From an uncultured Clostridia bacterium (lineage in GTDB: Bacteria > Bacillota > Clostridia > Oscillospirales > Acutalibacteraceae), in the NCBI GenBank assembly GCA_944381295.1, contig CALWKP010000139.1, positions 1 through 5,170 of the forward strand: DNA of 5,170 bases, written 5' to 3'. The stretch's first letter is position 1. Every line of letters begins with the position of its first letter. Under the pieces are notes generated by a model that saw nothing but the letters and a program-made list of their open reading frames with translations, searched no databases and was not told the origin of the DNA. Of the stretch, positions 4,280 through 5,170 are shown piece after piece. A program made the position numbers and the translations under genes.

Positions 4280-5170
4280 TTGTTCTACCAAAAAGAGATC
4301 GAAACTTTAAACCGCCGGGAACTGGAAGCGATCCAGCTGGAAAGGCTGAAAAAGATGGTGGATTATTGCTATAATAATGTACCGTTTTACCATGAAAGGC
4401 TTGGAGCGGCCGGCGTTACCGGGGATAAGATCAAAACGCTTTCTGATATCCAGTACATACCGTTTACGACAAAAGACGATATTCGTGACAACTATCCGTT
4501 TGGGATGCTGGCGCAGCCCATGAAGAATATTGTAAGGATTCATGCGTCTTCCGGTACCACGGGAAAACCGACCGTTGGAGCGTATACACGCAGCGATCTG
4601 GACCGGTGGGCGGATCAGGTAGCGAGAGTAGCGGTCAGTGCGGGAGCACGCGAAGACGATATCTTCCAAATTTCGTTTGGTTACGGATTGTTTACCGGAG
4701 CCCTCGGGCTGCATTATGGTTTGGAAAAGATCGGCGCAACGGTTATTCCGGCGTCGTCGGGGAATACGGAACGCCAGCTGATGATGTTCCGCGATTTCGG
4801 CGTCACGGGACTTGTGGCAACGCCGTCCTATGCGCTGTACCTGGGCGAGATGGTCCGGGAATCCAAATATCCGAAGGATGCCTATCGGCTGCGGCTGGGC
4901 CTGCTCGGGTCGGAGGGCTGTACGCCGCAGATGCGCGAACAGATCGAAAAAAATCTGAATATTTTTGTGACGGACAATTATGGCATGACGGAATTGACCG
5001 GGCCGGGGGTCTCTGGAGAATGTGAATACCGGTGCGGCATGCACTTTGCGGAAGACGCGTTCCTGCCGGAGATCATCGACACCGATACCATGGAGCAGAA
5101 GGCTCCTGGGGAAAGCGGAGAATTGGTGGTGACGACGCTGCTGCGGGAAGGAATGCCGGTGCTGCGGTAC
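4280..5170 (+). CDS. paaK: Phenylacetate-CoA ligase (PaaK family), 3' end cut by the window
   Basis: This cytoplasmic enzyme activates an arylacetate such as phenylacetate to its CoA thioester with ATP, releasing AMP and pyrophosphate. The first 297 codons are present, against a usual total of about 430; the frame is open at the window end. From the TTG at 4280 the protein begins MFYQKEIETL and reaches LERLKKMVDYCYNNVPFYHE (20-39), the typical PaaK N-terminus. Next come the adenylate-forming P-loop SSGTTGKPT (90-98), FGYGLFTGALGLHYG (133-147) and the YGMTE motif (234-238) that contacts adenylate. The segment GMHFAEDAFLPEIID (253-267) precedes GMPVLRY, where the sequence ends just before the R-T-x-D hinge motif. 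The C-terminal lid is outside the window. In anaerobes, PaaK homologues often sit beside indolepyruvate:ferredoxin oxidoreductase genes in aromatic amino acid fermentation. Those genes are not visible here, so the substrate stays open. It appears to have its own promoter. Confidence 0.93.
   Translation, partial: MFYQKEIETLNRRELEAIQLERLKKMVDYCYNNVPFYHERLGAAGVTGDKIKTLSDIQYIPFTTKDDIRDNYPFGMLAQPMKNIVRIHASSGTTGKPTVGAYTRSDLDRWADQVARVAVSAGAREDDIFQISFGYGLFTGALGLHYGLEKIGATVIPASSGNTERQLMMFRDFGVTGLVATPSYALYLGEMVRESKYPKDAYRLRLGLLGSEGCTPQMREQIEKNLNIFVTDNYGMTELTGPGVSGECEYRCGMHFAEDAFLPEIIDTDTMEQKAPGESGELVVTTLLREGMPVLRY

Noticed and set aside
4606..5025. 139-codon open frame on the + strand
   Set aside because: It is a shifted frame inside paaK, whose P-loop and YGMTE motifs lie in the frame starting at 4280; no ribosome site.
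4307..5044. 245-codon open frame on the minus strand
   Set aside because: It lies antisense to the clearly recognisable paaK frame, has no known family features, and is an out-of-frame shadow of a GC-rich gene.
1..5170. Mobile element, CRISPR, toxin-antitoxin or phage-defence system
   Set aside because: No long repeats, no transposase or integrase motifs, and every substantial open frame is a housekeeping gene or its shadow.

Overview
The window reads as a stretch of a moderately GC-rich Bacillota chromosome, most likely a Clostridia-type anaerobe. This rests on strong AGGAGG/GGAGG ribosome sites, a PhoP/PhoR-type two-component pair attached to the pst genes, a TTG start, and a clostridial-looking phenylacetate-CoA ligase. 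Genus cannot be decided from the sequence. All genes are on the + strand. I see no tRNA, rRNA, CRISPR array, insertion sequence or phage gene.

Positions 1-4050 are the distal part of a phosphate-uptake and phosphate-signalling operon: the last codons of the permease gene pstA (1-77), the ATPase pstB (87-842), the signalling adaptor phoU (912-1577), an OmpR-family response regulator of PhoP/PhoB type (1602-2288) and a PhoR-type sensor kinase (2302-4050). Gaps are 9, 69, 24 and 13 nt. The one wide gap, pstB-phoU, carries a good sigma-A-like promoter (TTGATT, 17 nt, TATAAT) whose spacer contains a perfect 12-bp palindrome. The regulatory half (phoU-phoP-phoR) may therefore be transcribed apart from the transporter half. 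In the known scheme, PstSCAB imports phosphate, PhoU relays transporter status to PhoR, and PhoR phosphorylates PhoP, which controls the pst/pho genes.

Positions 4051-4279 are a 229-nt intergenic region. It has an imperfect hairpin (4095-4122), a likely promoter (TTGCAT, 17 nt, TACAAT at 4117-4145) and a roughly 128-nt leader that folds on paper into two sizeable stem-loops. The 5' arm of the second stem-loop can pair either with its own 3' arm or with the Shine-Dalgarno region of the next gene. A 15-codon open frame spans exactly this hairpin. This leader is the least explained part of the window.

Positions 4280-5170 hold the first 297 codons of a phenylacetate-CoA ligase (PaaK family), starting at TTG and running off the window end. 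It has its own promoter and no obvious functional link to the Pho genes. The coding genes are intact members of well-known families; I found no evidence of an undescribed protein system.
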